59,387 bases of DNA from an uncultured Flavobacterium sp. (GTDB taxonomy: Bacteria; Bacteroidota; Bacteroidia; Flavobacteriales; Flavobacteriaceae). Shown in pieces: positions 30,378 through 39,677 of the stretch. The translations under genes and the position numbers were made by a program. The notes under the pieces are model-generated. The model made no database searches. It was not told where the DNA came from and worked only from the letters and a program-made list of their open reading frames with translations. Each line of letters opens with the position of its first letter. Position 1 is the first letter of the stretch. The stretch is taken from positions 1 through 59,387 of the forward strand of contig CAKUAD010000011.1 in NCBI GenBank assembly GCA_934636265.1. Reading direction: 5' to 3'.

Positions 30378-31507
30378 TGAACCGCAAAATCTTATTCCTT
30401 ACCGGGACGCGCGCTGATTTTGGCAAGATCAAATCGCTGATTGAAATCCTTGAAAAGACGGATGGTTTCGAGCCGTTTGTTTTTGTGACGGGCATGCACC
30501 TTCAGCACGAATACGGCTATACTTTGGTTGAGATTGAGCGCAGCGGATTTAAAAACATCCACACGTTTGAAAACCACACTGACGAGGCCACCATGGACCT
30601 CACCCTGGCGCGTACCATCGACGGATTTTCAGCCTATTGCAAAACCGTCAATCCTGATTTGATCGTGGTGCACGGCGATCGCGTCGAAACTTTGGCCGGC
30701 GCCATTGTGGGATCGCTCAACAACATTTTGGTGGCGCATATCGAGGGCGGCGAAGTGTCGGGTACGGTTGACGAACTCATCCGCCACAGCGTAAGCAAGC
30801 TTAGTCACGTACACTTTGTATCGAACGAGCAGGCGGGCAGGCGTTTGTTGCAGATGGGTGAAACCGATGCATCGCTTTTTGTGATCGGATCGCCCGATGT
30901 CGACATTATGTTTTCCGGGAATTTGCCCTCATTGGACACCGTGAAATCGTATTATGAAATTCCGTATGCCGATTATGCCCTGGCGATGTTCCATCCGGTG
31001 ACGACCGAATCGCATCACATGAAGGAGTATGCGGCCAATTTTGCAAACGCGCTTCTGGAAGATCATCACCGGTATGTCATTATCTATCCCAACAATGACT
31101 TGGGCAGTAAACACATCCTGCAGGCTTATGAACAGCTTAAGGACAACGACCGTTTCAGGATTTTCCCCTCGCTGCGGTTTGAATACTTTTTGACGCTGCT
31201 TAAAAACGCTCAGTTTATCATTGGGAACAGCAGCGCCGGCATCCGCGAGGCACCTTATTACGGAATTCCGGTCATCAACATCGGCACCCGCCAAAACAAC
31301 CGGGCACTCCACGCGCACATCATCAACACCGGATATGAAAAGCACGATATTCTGCGCGCGCTCAAACAGGTGGATTTTGAAGAGAAAGTTCAGGCCGAAT
31401 CAAGCTTTGGCTACGGAAATAGTGCACAATTGTTTTTAGAATCGCTTCAAAAAGGGGATATTTGGAACCTTAATCACCAAAAGCAATTTCGAAACCTCGA
31501 TTTTTAG
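30377..31507 (+). CDS. neuC: Hydrolysing UDP-GlcNAc 2-epimerase (NeuC/LegG type)
   Basis: The 376-residue protein begins ILFLTGTRADFGKIKSLIEI with the TRADFGK signature of NeuC, unlike the GTRPEAIK of WecB. HGDRVETLAGAIVGSLNN, HIEGGEVSGTVDELIRHSVS and GNSSAGIREAPYYGIPVINI follow. NeuC releases ManNAc from UDP-GlcNAc, and the LegG variant acts on UDP-diNAcBac. The dehydratase and aminotransferase at 15092 and 13910 could supply the latter precursor if an acetyltransferase completes it. It shares one base with neuB and is followed by a 14-base gap. Confidence 0.9.
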   Translation: MNRKILFLTGTRADFGKIKSLIEILEKTDGFEPFVFVTGMHLQHEYGYTLVEIERSGFKNIHTFENHTDEATMDLTLARTIDGFSAYCKTVNPDLIVVHGDRVETLAGAIVGSLNNILVAHIEGGEVSGTVDELIRHSVSKLSHVHFVSNEQAGRRLLQMGETDASLFVIGSPDVDIMFSGNLPSLDTVKSYYEIPYADYALAMFHPVTTESHHMKEYAANFANALLEDHHRYVIIYPNNDLGSKHILQAYEQLKDNDRFRIFPSLRFEYFLTLLKNAQFIIGNSSAGIREAPYYGIPVINIGTRQNNRALHAHIINTGYEKHDILRALKQVDFEEKVQAESSFGYGNSAQLFLESLQKGDIWNLNHQKQFRNLDF

Positions 31508-31521
31508 AGGTTTGGCGCTCC

Positions 31522-32946
31522 ATGGAATCAAACAACACCATATTGGTTCTGCTTCCGGACGGCATAGGACTCCGAAATTTTGTGTACACTGATTTTGCCC
31601 AAACTGCGCAAAAGAGCGGGCTCAGGGTAGTGTACTGGAATGGGTCGCCGCTGGATCTTTCGCCGCAGCACGAGCAGGTTTGGTTTGACCAAAAGCCCGT
31701 GCATCCGGCTACCAACATTTACAAATACATCAAGACCAAGGTTGAACTGACGCTCAATGAAAAGCGATCGGGCGACGCGGTTTACCGGACGTATTATTTT
31801 GAGATGCCCCTTCGCAACACGGCCGACCGCATCAAGAAAATAGCCATGCGCCTGTTGCTGCCGTTTTACCAATCGGAAAAGGGATTGCAGCGCGTCCACC
31901 GCAAAATCGAATCGCTCGAAAGGTCGACACCGCATTATCAAAACCTGAAACTGACTCTGCAAACCGTAAAGCCGGCCATGGTTTTTTGCACCAACCAGCG
32001 CCATCTTTCAACCGTTGCTGCAATTTTGGCCGCGCGCGATTTGGGCATTCCTACGGCCGCACTTATTTTTTCCTGGGACAATCTGCCCAAGGCTACGATG
32101 TTTTTGTCTACTGATTATTACGTGGTCTGGAGCGATCACATGAAGCGTGAACTCCTGTATTACGGGCGGACTATCAGCGAAAACCAGATCCTGGTAACCG
32201 GAACGCCGCAGTTTGAACCGCATGCCAACCGTCAGGGCGTCGTGTCCCGCGAGGAATTTTGCCAAGCGCACGAGTTGGACGCGAGTCGACGCTACATTTG
32301 TTTTTCCGGCGACGATGTGACCACATCACCACATGATCCGGTGTTTTTAAGCGATACCGCACGGGCCGTCCGCCAGCTCAATGAGCAGGGCCACAACCTG
32401 GGGATACTTTTTCGTCGTTGTCCGGTTGATTTTTCCGGACGCTACGACAGGGTGGTGCGCGCGTATCAGGATGTAATCGTTCCGCTTGACCCGCTTTGGG
32501 AACGCGCCGGAGAGTCCTGGGGACACGTGATGCCCACCGCCGCCGACCTGAAACTGCAGCTCAATACCATTGCGCACAGTGAAATGGTCATCAATCTTGG
32601 CTCGAGCATGGTTTTCGATTTTGTCAGTTTTGACAAGCCTTGCGCCTATATCCGCTATGATGTCAAGGACAGCGGCCATCCTGATTGGTCGGTTAAAAAA
32701 ATATACAACTACGTTCATTTCAGGTCGATGCCGTCACAGGATGCCGTTATCTGGATTGATTCACCTCAGGATATTGCGCCGGCTATCAGCGCCGTTTTAT
32801 CAGGCAGGAACAATACCGTAGCTCACGCCCGCCAATGGTTTGACGTCATCAACCGCCAGCCCGCGCAACACGCGTCGCAAAGAATCATTGATTCGTTTAA
32901 AAAAATCATAGCCCATGGCCACAGCAAAAGAGTTGATCAACAGTGA
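31522..32946 (+). CDS. Surface-glycan protein of GT-B-like layout, unknown function (module B)
   Basis: This 474-residue soluble protein is unassigned. Residues ~150-240 contain VFCTNQRHLSTVAAILAARD, LGIPTAALIFSWDNLPKA, YYVVWSDHMKRELLYYG and ILVTGTPQFEPHA, which resemble the linker between N- and C-terminal halves of GT-B capsule enzymes. HSEMVINLGSSMVFDFVSFD near residue 353 looks like the donor-site region. It lies between neuC and an acyltransferase, as 25480 does in module A, so it may transfer the sialic-type sugar. Overlap with the next gene is 32 bases. Confidence 0.55.
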   Translation: MESNNTILVLLPDGIGLRNFVYTDFAQTAQKSGLRVVYWNGSPLDLSPQHEQVWFDQKPVHPATNIYKYIKTKVELTLNEKRSGDAVYRTYYFEMPLRNTADRIKKIAMRLLLPFYQSEKGLQRVHRKIESLERSTPHYQNLKLTLQTVKPAMVFCTNQRHLSTVAAILAARDLGIPTAALIFSWDNLPKATMFLSTDYYVVWSDHMKRELLYYGRTISENQILVTGTPQFEPHANRQGVVSREEFCQAHELDASRRYICFSGDDVTTSPHDPVFLSDTARAVRQLNEQGHNLGILFRRCPVDFSGRYDRVVRAYQDVIVPLDPLWERAGESWGHVMPTAADLKLQLNTIAHSEMVINLGSSMVFDFVSFDKPCAYIRYDVKDSGHPDWSVKKIYNYVHFRSMPSQDAVIWIDSPQDIAPAISAVLSGRNNTVAHARQWFDVINRQPAQHASQRIIDSFKKIIAHGHSKRVDQQ

Positions 32947-33496
32947 CCTGGACCGTTACGCTACCCGCGCGCGGTTTGGGCTGTTTACTTATATCCGTTA
33001 CCGTTGGATAACTCCGGTTCCGGGAATTGCCTTTTCATTCGCGTTTAGGCTTTGCCAGCATTACCGACGCAGAAACCGGCTGCTGTTTTACTTTTTCTAC
33101 TGGTTGCTGCGAAGGATAAAATTTAGGTACGCGTTGGATATTTCCTACAGGACCACCATCGGGCCCGGTCTTTACATAGGCCATTTTGGCGGGTTGGTTG
33201 TTCACGGCGATGTAGTAATAGGGGCAAATTGCAACCTGTCGCAGGGCGTTACCCTTGGCGTTTTGAACCGCGGCCTAAATGCAGGTGTTCCGGTTTTGGG
33301 CAACCGCGTATTTGTTGGTCCGGGGGCCATCGTTTTGGGCAAAGTCAATATAGGCGACGATTCGCTGATTGGAGCCAATTCACTGGTAACCTTTGACGTT
33401 CCTGCCAAAAGCGTCGTATCGGCAGCCGCTTCGCAAATCGTGTCGCAACGCGGTTCGGCCGGATATGTAGAAAATCTGACGCCGTTTAATTCCTGA
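32915..33496 (+). CDS. Serine-acetyltransferase-like hexapeptide acyltransferase
   Basis: The 193-residue protein has a helical N-terminal part and from ~residue 75 a left-handed beta-helix: YRTTIGPGLYIGHFGGLVVH, GDVVIGANCNLSQGVTLGV, RVFVGPGAIVLGKVNIG and GANSLVTFDVPAKSVV. The GHFGG/N-rich loop matches the SAT/CysE-like capsule acetyltransferases. In this setting O-acetylation of a sugar, perhaps the sialic acid, is more likely than cysteine synthesis. It starts inside the preceding gene and the next gene begins 3 bases after its stop. Confidence 0.82.
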   Translation: MATAKELINSDLDRYATRARFGLFTYIRYRWITPVPGIAFSFAFRLCQHYRRRNRLLFYFFYWLLRRIKFRYALDISYRTTIGPGLYIGHFGGLVVHGDVVIGANCNLSQGVTLGVLNRGLNAGVPVLGNRVFVGPGAIVLGKVNIGDDSLIGANSLVTFDVPAKSVVSAAASQIVSQRGSAGYVENLTPFNS

Positions 33497-33499
33497 TTT

Positions 33500-34636
33500 A
33501 TGAAAATCGCCTTCCTGACGCCAGAATTTCCTCACGCCAAAACCGGCGGCAGCGGAGGCATTGGCAGCAGCATCGCCAACCTTGGAAAGGGTCTTGCGGG
33601 TATGGGCCACGAGGTTTCGGTGTTGGTTTTTGGGCAGGCAGAGGATGAGATTTTCACCGATGGCGGCATCACCTTTTACCGCATCCGCAACATAAAACTC
33701 AAAGGATTGTCCTGGTGGCTTACCCGCAAAAAGATTCAGCGGCTGATCAACCGGTTGCACGGCGAGGGAAAAATTGACGTGGTTGAAGCGCCTGACTGGG
33801 GCGGCATCACATCGTATATAAAAACCAATTGTCCGCTGGTTATCAGGCTTCACGGATCGGACACTTATTTTTGTCATTTGGATAAGCGGCGGGTTAAACC
33901 CATCAATTTTCACCACGAAAAGCGTGCACTCCAAAGGGCAAACGCGCTTTTGTCGGTAAGTGATTACACCGCCAAGAAAACCAGGGAGCTTTTTAAACTA
34001 GGGCGTGATTTTACGATTGTGCCCAACGCAGTCGATACCGGGATTTTTACGCCATCGGGCGCGCCCAAACCCAATGAAATCCTTTATTTTGGAACCCTCA
34101 TCCGCAAAAAAGGACTTTTGGAATTACCGCTGATCTTTAACGAGGTGGTCAAACAAATTCCCGAGGCACGGCTGACACTTTTGGGCAAGGATTCATCAGA
34201 TGTCATCACCGGATCAGCCTCGACATGGAAGCTCATGCAGCCATTATTCTCAGGTGAGGCCTTGCAGCGCGTGCATTACGCCGGCCCGGTGCCTTATGAC
34301 CAAATGAAGGGAAAAATTGCCATGGCGTCGGTTTGCGTATTCCCTACGTTTGCCGAGGCGCTCCCCGTGTCGTGGATTGAGGCGATGGCGATGGAGAAAG
34401 CAATCGTGGCCTCAAATATTGGTTGGGCGCCGGAAGTGATCACCCACGAGCATGATGGTTTTTTGGCAAGTCCAAAGAATCATATCGAATTTGCGTCGTA
34501 CATCGTCATGCTTTTGCGCGATGCCACCTTGCGCGATTCTGTCAGTGGCAATGCCCGCATAACAGTTATGAACCAATTTGACTCCTTGGTGGTTGTAAGC
34601 AAAAATGTAGAATTTTACCAAAAGCTCATCTCATGA
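33500..34636 (+). CDS. GT4 family glycosyltransferase
   Basis: The 378-residue product starts MKIAFLTPEFPHAKTGGSGG, has EAPDWGGITSYI and RLHGSDTYFCHL in the acceptor half, NAVDTGIFTP at the hinge and TFAEALPVSWIEAMAMEKAI with an EX7E pair in the donor half. It is a standard retaining GT4. It overlaps the next gene by 4 bases. It is the last gene of the repeated module order nonulosonate genes, GT-B protein, acyltransferase, glycosyltransferase. Confidence 0.88.
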   Translation: MKIAFLTPEFPHAKTGGSGGIGSSIANLGKGLAGMGHEVSVLVFGQAEDEIFTDGGITFYRIRNIKLKGLSWWLTRKKIQRLINRLHGEGKIDVVEAPDWGGITSYIKTNCPLVIRLHGSDTYFCHLDKRRVKPINFHHEKRALQRANALLSVSDYTAKKTRELFKLGRDFTIVPNAVDTGIFTPSGAPKPNEILYFGTLIRKKGLLELPLIFNEVVKQIPEARLTLLGKDSSDVITGSASTWKLMQPLFSGEALQRVHYAGPVPYDQMKGKIAMASVCVFPTFAEALPVSWIEAMAMEKAIVASNIGWAPEVITHEHDGFLASPKNHIEFASYIVMLLRDATLRDSVSGNARITVMNQFDSLVVVSKNVEFYQKLIS

Positions 34637-36150
34637 CGATGCAATCCTACACCACTGCCAATGGCGATGAATTGTTATACTGCGGGACGCCTGATTTTGC
34701 GCATTTGGACCAACTGGCCCAGGGTGCAGGCGACATTTGGCACAGCGGATTGGACCAGGGATTCAAGAACGCCTTGCCTGAAATCATGTATCAGACCACG
34801 GTATTTTTGTGGTATGTGCGCGATTTTGACGGCTTGGACGTTGCCGTAAGCTGGCGAATCAATCCCGATGGTTTTGCCGTCCGAAAGCGGGTTTGGGAAC
34901 ATTACGACGGGTTCTCAAAAGGATTTGAAAGCCGGGACACCGCGGCGCTGCATTTTGGGTTTAACGCCCTGCGCACCGGGGCTGTTGTGCTTCACGTTTC
35001 AGGACTTTTCCAGGCTGATAAAAGAAGTCCGCGCATCCCTGTTCGCGACCGCTATCGGTTTTTTTACAAAAGCTTTTCACCGCAGCACGCACTTTACATG
35101 CTTGTCCGCCGTTGGTGGAATCCGCTGGAGTGGTGGGGATTTGTAGGCGGACGATCGGGCAGGGTTACCTATACCGCATTGCCGGCGCCTTCGTTAAACG
35201 GAACTATTGAGGGCGCGCCTAAGGTGAGTTATGTGGTGCCCACGATGAACCGTCAGGAGATCATGGTGCAGCTTTTGGGCGATTTGTCGCAGCAAACCTA
35301 TCTGCCTTATGAAGTCATTGTAGTGGATGCGACACAGGAAGGCTGTGACCGTACTATCTATTCCAAAAATGATTACCCCTTTGATTTGCGGGTTGTCTGG
35401 CAAGAGGAAAAAGGAAGTTGTCGCCAGCGCAACGTCGGGATCGCCATAAGCCGCGGCGATTATATTTTGTTTGGCGATGATGATTTGCGGCTTCCGCCCG
35501 AATTTATAGCCAATCACGTCCGCTTTTTGCAAACGCGCAAGGTTGACGCCGCCACCGGACTTGACATTCGCGCCGGGAATCACCTGGAAAATCTAAGCGA
35601 TCTGGCCCGGCGGGAAAAGACATATCCCAACCGATGGCTGTCGGGCGTTTCCATGTACATGAGCAACTCCAACGCCATTGTGGCCCGTCAAAAAGTCCTG
35701 GATTGTATCGGGAATGATTTGAATTATGAAGGTGGTTACGGGGAGGACAATGATTTTGGACTGATGCTGATAAAATCCGGAACGCTTTTGCTCCACAATC
35801 CGCATGCACTTTTGTTACACCTCAAACCGCCTGTTGGAGGCTACCGCCTGTGGGGCCAGCAGGCCAAAGTGACCGGCACTGCCCGCAAGCAACTCCCGTG
35901 GGAACTTGGCGAACCCGTCAAACGAATCAAACCGCTTCCGGCGCCAACGGTCATGTATTATTACCTGAAGCATTTTGACGCCCGGGTGGTCCGCGAATAC
36001 CGATTCAAAGCGGCGTTTAACCGGATATTCAACAACGGCTTGACCAAAATCCCGCTGCGCCTCTTACAGGAGCCGCTGCGTCAACTTCAGTATAAAAGAT
36101 CAGTGTTTTACGCGCAACGTTTAAGAGACAGAGGGGCAAAATATGAATAA
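34633..36150 (+). CDS. GT2 glycosyltransferase with a long N-terminal domain of unknown type
   Basis: A GT2 catalytic region begins near residue 195 (KVSYVVPTMNRQEIMVQLLG) and holds VVDATQEGCDR, NVGIAISRGDYILFGDDDLR and YGEDNDFGLMLIKSG. Ahead of it lie ~190 residues that I do not recognise, with EIMYQTTVFLWYVRDFDGLD and tryptophan-rich VRRWWNPLEWWGFVGG; they may form a second domain or membrane contact. At 505 residues it is well above a normal GT2 of ~300. Start ATG 34633 overlaps the GT4 stop; ATG 34639 is an alternative. It overlaps the next GT2 by 8 bases. Confidence 0.75.
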   Translation: MTMQSYTTANGDELLYCGTPDFAHLDQLAQGAGDIWHSGLDQGFKNALPEIMYQTTVFLWYVRDFDGLDVAVSWRINPDGFAVRKRVWEHYDGFSKGFESRDTAALHFGFNALRTGAVVLHVSGLFQADKRSPRIPVRDRYRFFYKSFSPQHALYMLVRRWWNPLEWWGFVGGRSGRVTYTALPAPSLNGTIEGAPKVSYVVPTMNRQEIMVQLLGDLSQQTYLPYEVIVVDATQEGCDRTIYSKNDYPFDLRVVWQEEKGSCRQRNVGIAISRGDYILFGDDDLRLPPEFIANHVRFLQTRKVDAATGLDIRAGNHLENLSDLARREKTYPNRWLSGVSMYMSNSNAIVARQKVLDCIGNDLNYEGGYGEDNDFGLMLIKSGTLLLHNPHALLLHLKPPVGGYRLWGQQAKVTGTARKQLPWELGEPVKRIKPLPAPTVMYYYLKHFDARVVREYRFKAAFNRIFNNGLTKIPLRLLQEPLRQLQYKRSVFYAQRLRDRGAKYE

Positions 36151-37171
36151 TCAAAACGTTCAAGCCAGGCGTGACTTGCCTTTTTCACTCATCATCTGCA
36201 CTTATAAACGTCCGGTGCCGGTGGTGACGTTGCTGGAATCGGTGGCCGCGCAGACGCTTTATCCCGATGAGATTCTCGTGGTTGACGGTTCTCCCGATGA
36301 CGCTACGGCTGTGGCGCTGCAAAACCGCTCGTTTGCCAACCTGACGTACTACAAAGTCCCTGACAGCGAGCGCGGTCTTACCCGTCAGCGCAATTACGGC
36401 ATTGCACGATCAGGCGACACTCAAATCATTGCATTTCTGGATGATGACATCGTACTCGAAACCGACTATTTTGCAAATCTGATTGAAACCTACCACGAAT
36501 TTCCCGATGCGTTTGGCGTTGGCGGCTATATTGTAGAGGACGTAGGCTGGGAACCCGTAGCAGATACCACACCCGACAGTCATTTTTTTGTTTTTGACGG
36601 ATGGAAACGCCGCGACGGCAGCCGGTTTGTCCTCCGCAAAAAGCTCGGGCTTGACAGTGACGTTGCGCCCGGATTCATGCCAAAGTTCTCGCACGGACGC
36701 AGTATCGGATTTTTGCCGCCGTCAGGTAAAACCTACCGCGTTGAACAACTCATGGGCGGCGTATCGTCGTTTAGGAAGACTGTGTTCAAGACGTTTTCAT
36801 TCAGCCATTATTTTGAAGGCTACGGGCTTTATGAAGATGCCGATTTTTGTTTGAGGCTGGCGCAATCCGGACCGTTGTATCTGAATACTTCGGCGCGATT
36901 GTACCATTACCACGACGATTCCGGCCGACCCAACCGCTTTGATTACGGACAGATGGTGGTGCGCAATGGTTGGTACGTGTGGCGCGTCCGTCACCCAAAA
37001 CCGGGATTAAAGGCGGTTTTTAAATGGCATACTATTACAGTCTTGCTGGCCGGTCTGCGACTGCTCAACACCTTTAATACCAGACAGAAAAAGCGGGCAT
37101 TTACCGAGGCGATCGGGCGTTTTTGGGGTTGGCTCCGGCTGTTTTTTGACCAACCACGCATTGTGCGATAG
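36143..37171 (+). CDS. GT2 family glycosyltransferase
   Basis: The protein has FSLIICTYKRPVPVVTLLES at ~14-33, VDGSPDDATA, RQRNYGIARSGDTQIIAFLD followed by DD for the metal site, and the C-terminal YEDADFCLRLAQSGPLYLN. This is similar in layout to the catalytic part of the preceding gene, so the two may be related by duplication. It is 342 residues long. A 74-base gap with a promoter box at 37223 follows, ending this overlapping run. Confidence 0.87.
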   Translation: MNNQNVQARRDLPFSLIICTYKRPVPVVTLLESVAAQTLYPDEILVVDGSPDDATAVALQNRSFANLTYYKVPDSERGLTRQRNYGIARSGDTQIIAFLDDDIVLETDYFANLIETYHEFPDAFGVGGYIVEDVGWEPVADTTPDSHFFVFDGWKRRDGSRFVLRKKLGLDSDVAPGFMPKFSHGRSIGFLPPSGKTYRVEQLMGGVSSFRKTVFKTFSFSHYFEGYGLYEDADFCLRLAQSGPLYLNTSARLYHYHDDSGRPNRFDYGQMVVRNGWYVWRVRHPKPGLKAVFKWHTITVLLAGLRLLNTFNTRQKKRAFTEAIGRFWGWLRLFFDQPRIVR

Positions 37172-37222
37172 CTTTTGCAGATTCCGATGGGTTTCAACAC
37201 TGAGAGGCTGCGGCAATTGTAG

Positions 37223-37231
37223 TATATTTGG
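37223..37231 (+). promoter_or_regulatory. Bacteroidota -7 box before the GT-C gene at 37246
   Basis: TATATTTGG fits TAnnTTTG. It lies in one of the few true gaps of the island. Expected transcript start is ~37235, eleven bases before the ATG. No strong -33 element. Confidence 0.4.
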
Positions 37232-37245
37232 CCCAAAACCTCCCG

Positions 37246-38574
37246 ATGAACAAAACTGATAGGCGATCGTACCTTGTAATCGTTGTCCTGTTTTTAGCGG
37301 TCATGCTGGCGGTAGCCAACCTTCCGTTTAAGGTAAAACCCTTTGGCGACATCACTTTTCACGCCGAAGCCAAAACGCTGGCCCTGTTTTTAAAAGGCCA
37401 GGTTCCCGCCTGGCAGGTTGCCATCACCAAGGCGCCGGGACCTGTTTTGTTTTTTACGCCCGCCTATTTGTTGGCTCCGGCCGATGCGCCCGACGAAACA
37501 CTTTGGTATTTTGGCGTGGCCATGTCGACGGTTTTGGTTTGTCTGGCCATGGTGCTGGTTTTTAAGACTGTTAAAAAGCTTTTTGGCCTTGGCATTGCGT
37601 GGTTGACGATTGCGCTTTTTGCGGTTTTCCCCATACATTGTTATTATTCGCTGGGAATCGTGGCCGAGGTTCCGGCATTTTTTTCACTCACCCTTGGCTT
37701 GTACGGATGGACGCTGATGACCCAAAATGCCGATTCGAGAAAAGCATTAACCTATTTTACCCTAGGGTTTTTGGGCCTGCTGCTCAACCGGCCAAACGCC
37801 ATGTTGTTTTTGCCCTTGGTCGTAGTTGTTCTGGGCGGCGCGTATATTTGGCGCAGGGAATATTTTAAACGATACGCCAAGCCGTTGCTTTTATCGGTGT
37901 TCGTGATTTTTGTCGTGGGATTTGGAATTCTGAGCGCGGCCAAAAGCATTTCACGCCAAGGCGATTCGCAGGATAACTTGCTGTATTACGTAGCGCATCA
38001 GGGCCGATTCCAGTTTAGGGAAGAACCGCTGAACTTTAATTTTTGGGACAACGATTTTCGCGAAGGAACTCCTGATTACGACAATTGGAAAAAAAGCAAC
38101 GCGCAGTTGCATCAGGTGATGAAGGCCGAGAGCCGTACCTATGCCGACGTCTTCCGGCAGTGGCTTATCGACGATGCGGTTGCCCACCCATTCTGGTTTT
38201 TGCGTCAGTCAGTCATCAAGGCGTTTTACGGACATATTTACTTTATCAACAGCGTATCGCCCAAAGAATTCAAAATGGGGCCATTTGCCGGACAATGGGC
38301 CTACTACAGCTTGCTGGTTGCCGTCAATGTTGTCAACTTGCTGATATTGACGGGTGTTGCGGTTTATCTGCTTCGCGACAAAATAATGGGACAAACCTGG
38401 CCTTTTTGGGGAATCTGGCTGGTGCTGATTGCCTTTCACGCGTTGACCTACATGGAACCGCGGTACTTGTTTCCCGCAAAAGCCGCATTGTATCCCCTTA
38501 GCGCGGCAGGACTATATCAGATTGGATTTGTACGCCAATCATTTGACCGATTCCTGAAATTTTTTATCCGATGA
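37246..38574 (+). CDS. Integral membrane glycosyltransferase (GT-C, ArnT/PMT-like)
   Basis: The 442-residue protein has about ten membrane segments and a first periplasmic loop FKVKPFGDITFHAEAKTLAL whose acidic residues fit the GT-C active site (GDIxxH/E). PGPVLFFTPAYLLAP and YMEPRYLFPAKAALYPLSAA near the C-terminus are like PMT_2-type enzymes. It would transfer sugar from a polyprenyl phosphate donor on the periplasmic side. ATG 37246 is preferred over the TTG at 37228, which sits inside the promoter box at 37223. It overlaps the next gene by 4 bases. Confidence 0.72.
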   Translation: MNKTDRRSYLVIVVLFLAVMLAVANLPFKVKPFGDITFHAEAKTLALFLKGQVPAWQVAITKAPGPVLFFTPAYLLAPADAPDETLWYFGVAMSTVLVCLAMVLVFKTVKKLFGLGIAWLTIALFAVFPIHCYYSLGIVAEVPAFFSLTLGLYGWTLMTQNADSRKALTYFTLGFLGLLLNRPNAMLFLPLVVVVLGGAYIWRREYFKRYAKPLLLSVFVIFVVGFGILSAAKSISRQGDSQDNLLYYVAHQGRFQFREEPLNFNFWDNDFREGTPDYDNWKKSNAQLHQVMKAESRTYADVFRQWLIDDAVAHPFWFLRQSVIKAFYGHIYFINSVSPKEFKMGPFAGQWAYYSLLVAVNVVNLLILTGVAVYLLRDKIMGQTWPFWGIWLVLIAFHALTYMEPRYLFPAKAALYPLSAAGLYQIGFVRQSFDRFLKFFIR

Positions 38575-39677
38575 ATTTTACCGTATTCTCATCGGCACCA
38601 CTGGTTAAAAAACAGGACGGTTATTACGCCTACCAGCCGTACATCCGCGAGATGGATCTTTGGGCGCGCCACACCGGACCGATGCATTTTGCCTGTCCGG
38701 TAATCGAGGACGATGGCGGACTATACACCAAAATTGAGTTTCCCATCGGGCGGATTTATGCGTTGCATGCCTTTGACGTAAAATCGACGACAGGCGTTTT
38801 CAGGGCGTTGCGTTATTCAATAGTCAACCTTTTTATACTGTTTGGCGCCATGCGGGCCGCGGGACACCTTCACTTGCGATGTCCGGGGAATATCGGGCTT
38901 TTAGCCTGTGTGGTTCAGATTTTTTTTCCGGGTAAGAAGAAAACCGCGAAATACGCCGGAAACTGGGATCCAAAGTCGGTTCAACCCGTTTCCTACAAAA
39001 TCCAGAAATGGTTTTTGAACAACGCGTTTCTCACCCGAAACATGACGGTGCTCGTATATGGCCAATGGCCGGGCACTTCCCGCAACATCAAGCCGTTTTT
39101 TACCGCAACGTATTGGGAATCTGATAAAAAGCCGCTCCAACCCAAACCTGCTGGTCCTATTGCTTTTGTGTTTGCCGGATCGCTGGCGCCGGGAAAGCGT
39201 CCGCAGTATGCCATCGAACTCGTTGAGCGGTTACGAAGTGATGGTGTTGATGCTTACCTGAATCTTTATGGCAACGGATCAGAGCGCGCCAAACTGGAAG
39301 ATTACGTTAAAAATTCAGGATTGATCCAGGCCGTCCGTTTTATGGGGAATCAGCCTGCAAATGCCGTTGCCCGAGCTTTTGGAGAATCACATTTTGCAAT
39401 TTTGCCCAGCCGAAGCGAGGGTTGGCCAAAAGCCGTGGCCGAGGCTATGTTTTGGGGTTGTTTGCCATTGGCAACTGCGGTATCATGCGTGCCGTATATG
39501 CTGGATTCAGGCAAGCGCGGCGTATTGCTGAATCTGGATTTGGAGGCTGATGCCAAGGCCGTAATCCATCTGCTTGAAAATCCAATGGAATATCAGGAAA
39601 AAGTTGAAGCGGCCGCCAATTGGTCCCGACAATTTACCTTAGATTTGTTCGAGCGGGAAATTGTAAAATTGTTATGA
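38571..39677 (+). CDS. GT4-like glycosyltransferase
   Basis: The N-terminal half is divergent (MNFTVFSSAPLVKKQDGYYA), but the C-terminal half is a normal GT4 donor domain: AFVFAGSLAPGKRPQYAIEL, NLYGNGSERAKLEDYV and LPSRSEGWPKAVAEAMFWGC with the EX7E element. Length is 368 residues. It overlaps both flanking genes by 4 bases. RCPGNIGLLACVVQIFFPGK in the middle marks the region between domains. Donor unknown. Confidence 0.83.
   Translation: MNFTVFSSAPLVKKQDGYYAYQPYIREMDLWARHTGPMHFACPVIEDDGGLYTKIEFPIGRIYALHAFDVKSTTGVFRALRYSIVNLFILFGAMRAAGHLHLRCPGNIGLLACVVQIFFPGKKKTAKYAGNWDPKSVQPVSYKIQKWFLNNAFLTRNMTVLVYGQWPGTSRNIKPFFTATYWESDKKPLQPKPAGPIAFVFAGSLAPGKRPQYAIELVERLRSDGVDAYLNLYGNGSERAKLEDYVKNSGLIQAVRFMGNQPANAVARAFGESHFAILPSRSEGWPKAVAEAMFWGCLPLATAVSCVPYMLDSGKRGVLLNLDLEADAKAVIHLLENPMEYQEKVEAAANWSRQFTLDLFEREIVKLL
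39620..39648 (+). promoter_or_regulatory. Possible internal promoter inside the GT4 gene at 38571
   Basis: TTG at 39620-39622 and TAGATTTGT at 39640-39648 are 17 bases apart, a good fit to the Bacteroidota TTG/TAnnTTTG pair. Transcription would start near 39652, 22 bases ahead of the next ATG at 39674. It lies in coding sequence, so chance cannot be excluded. Confidence 0.3.
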
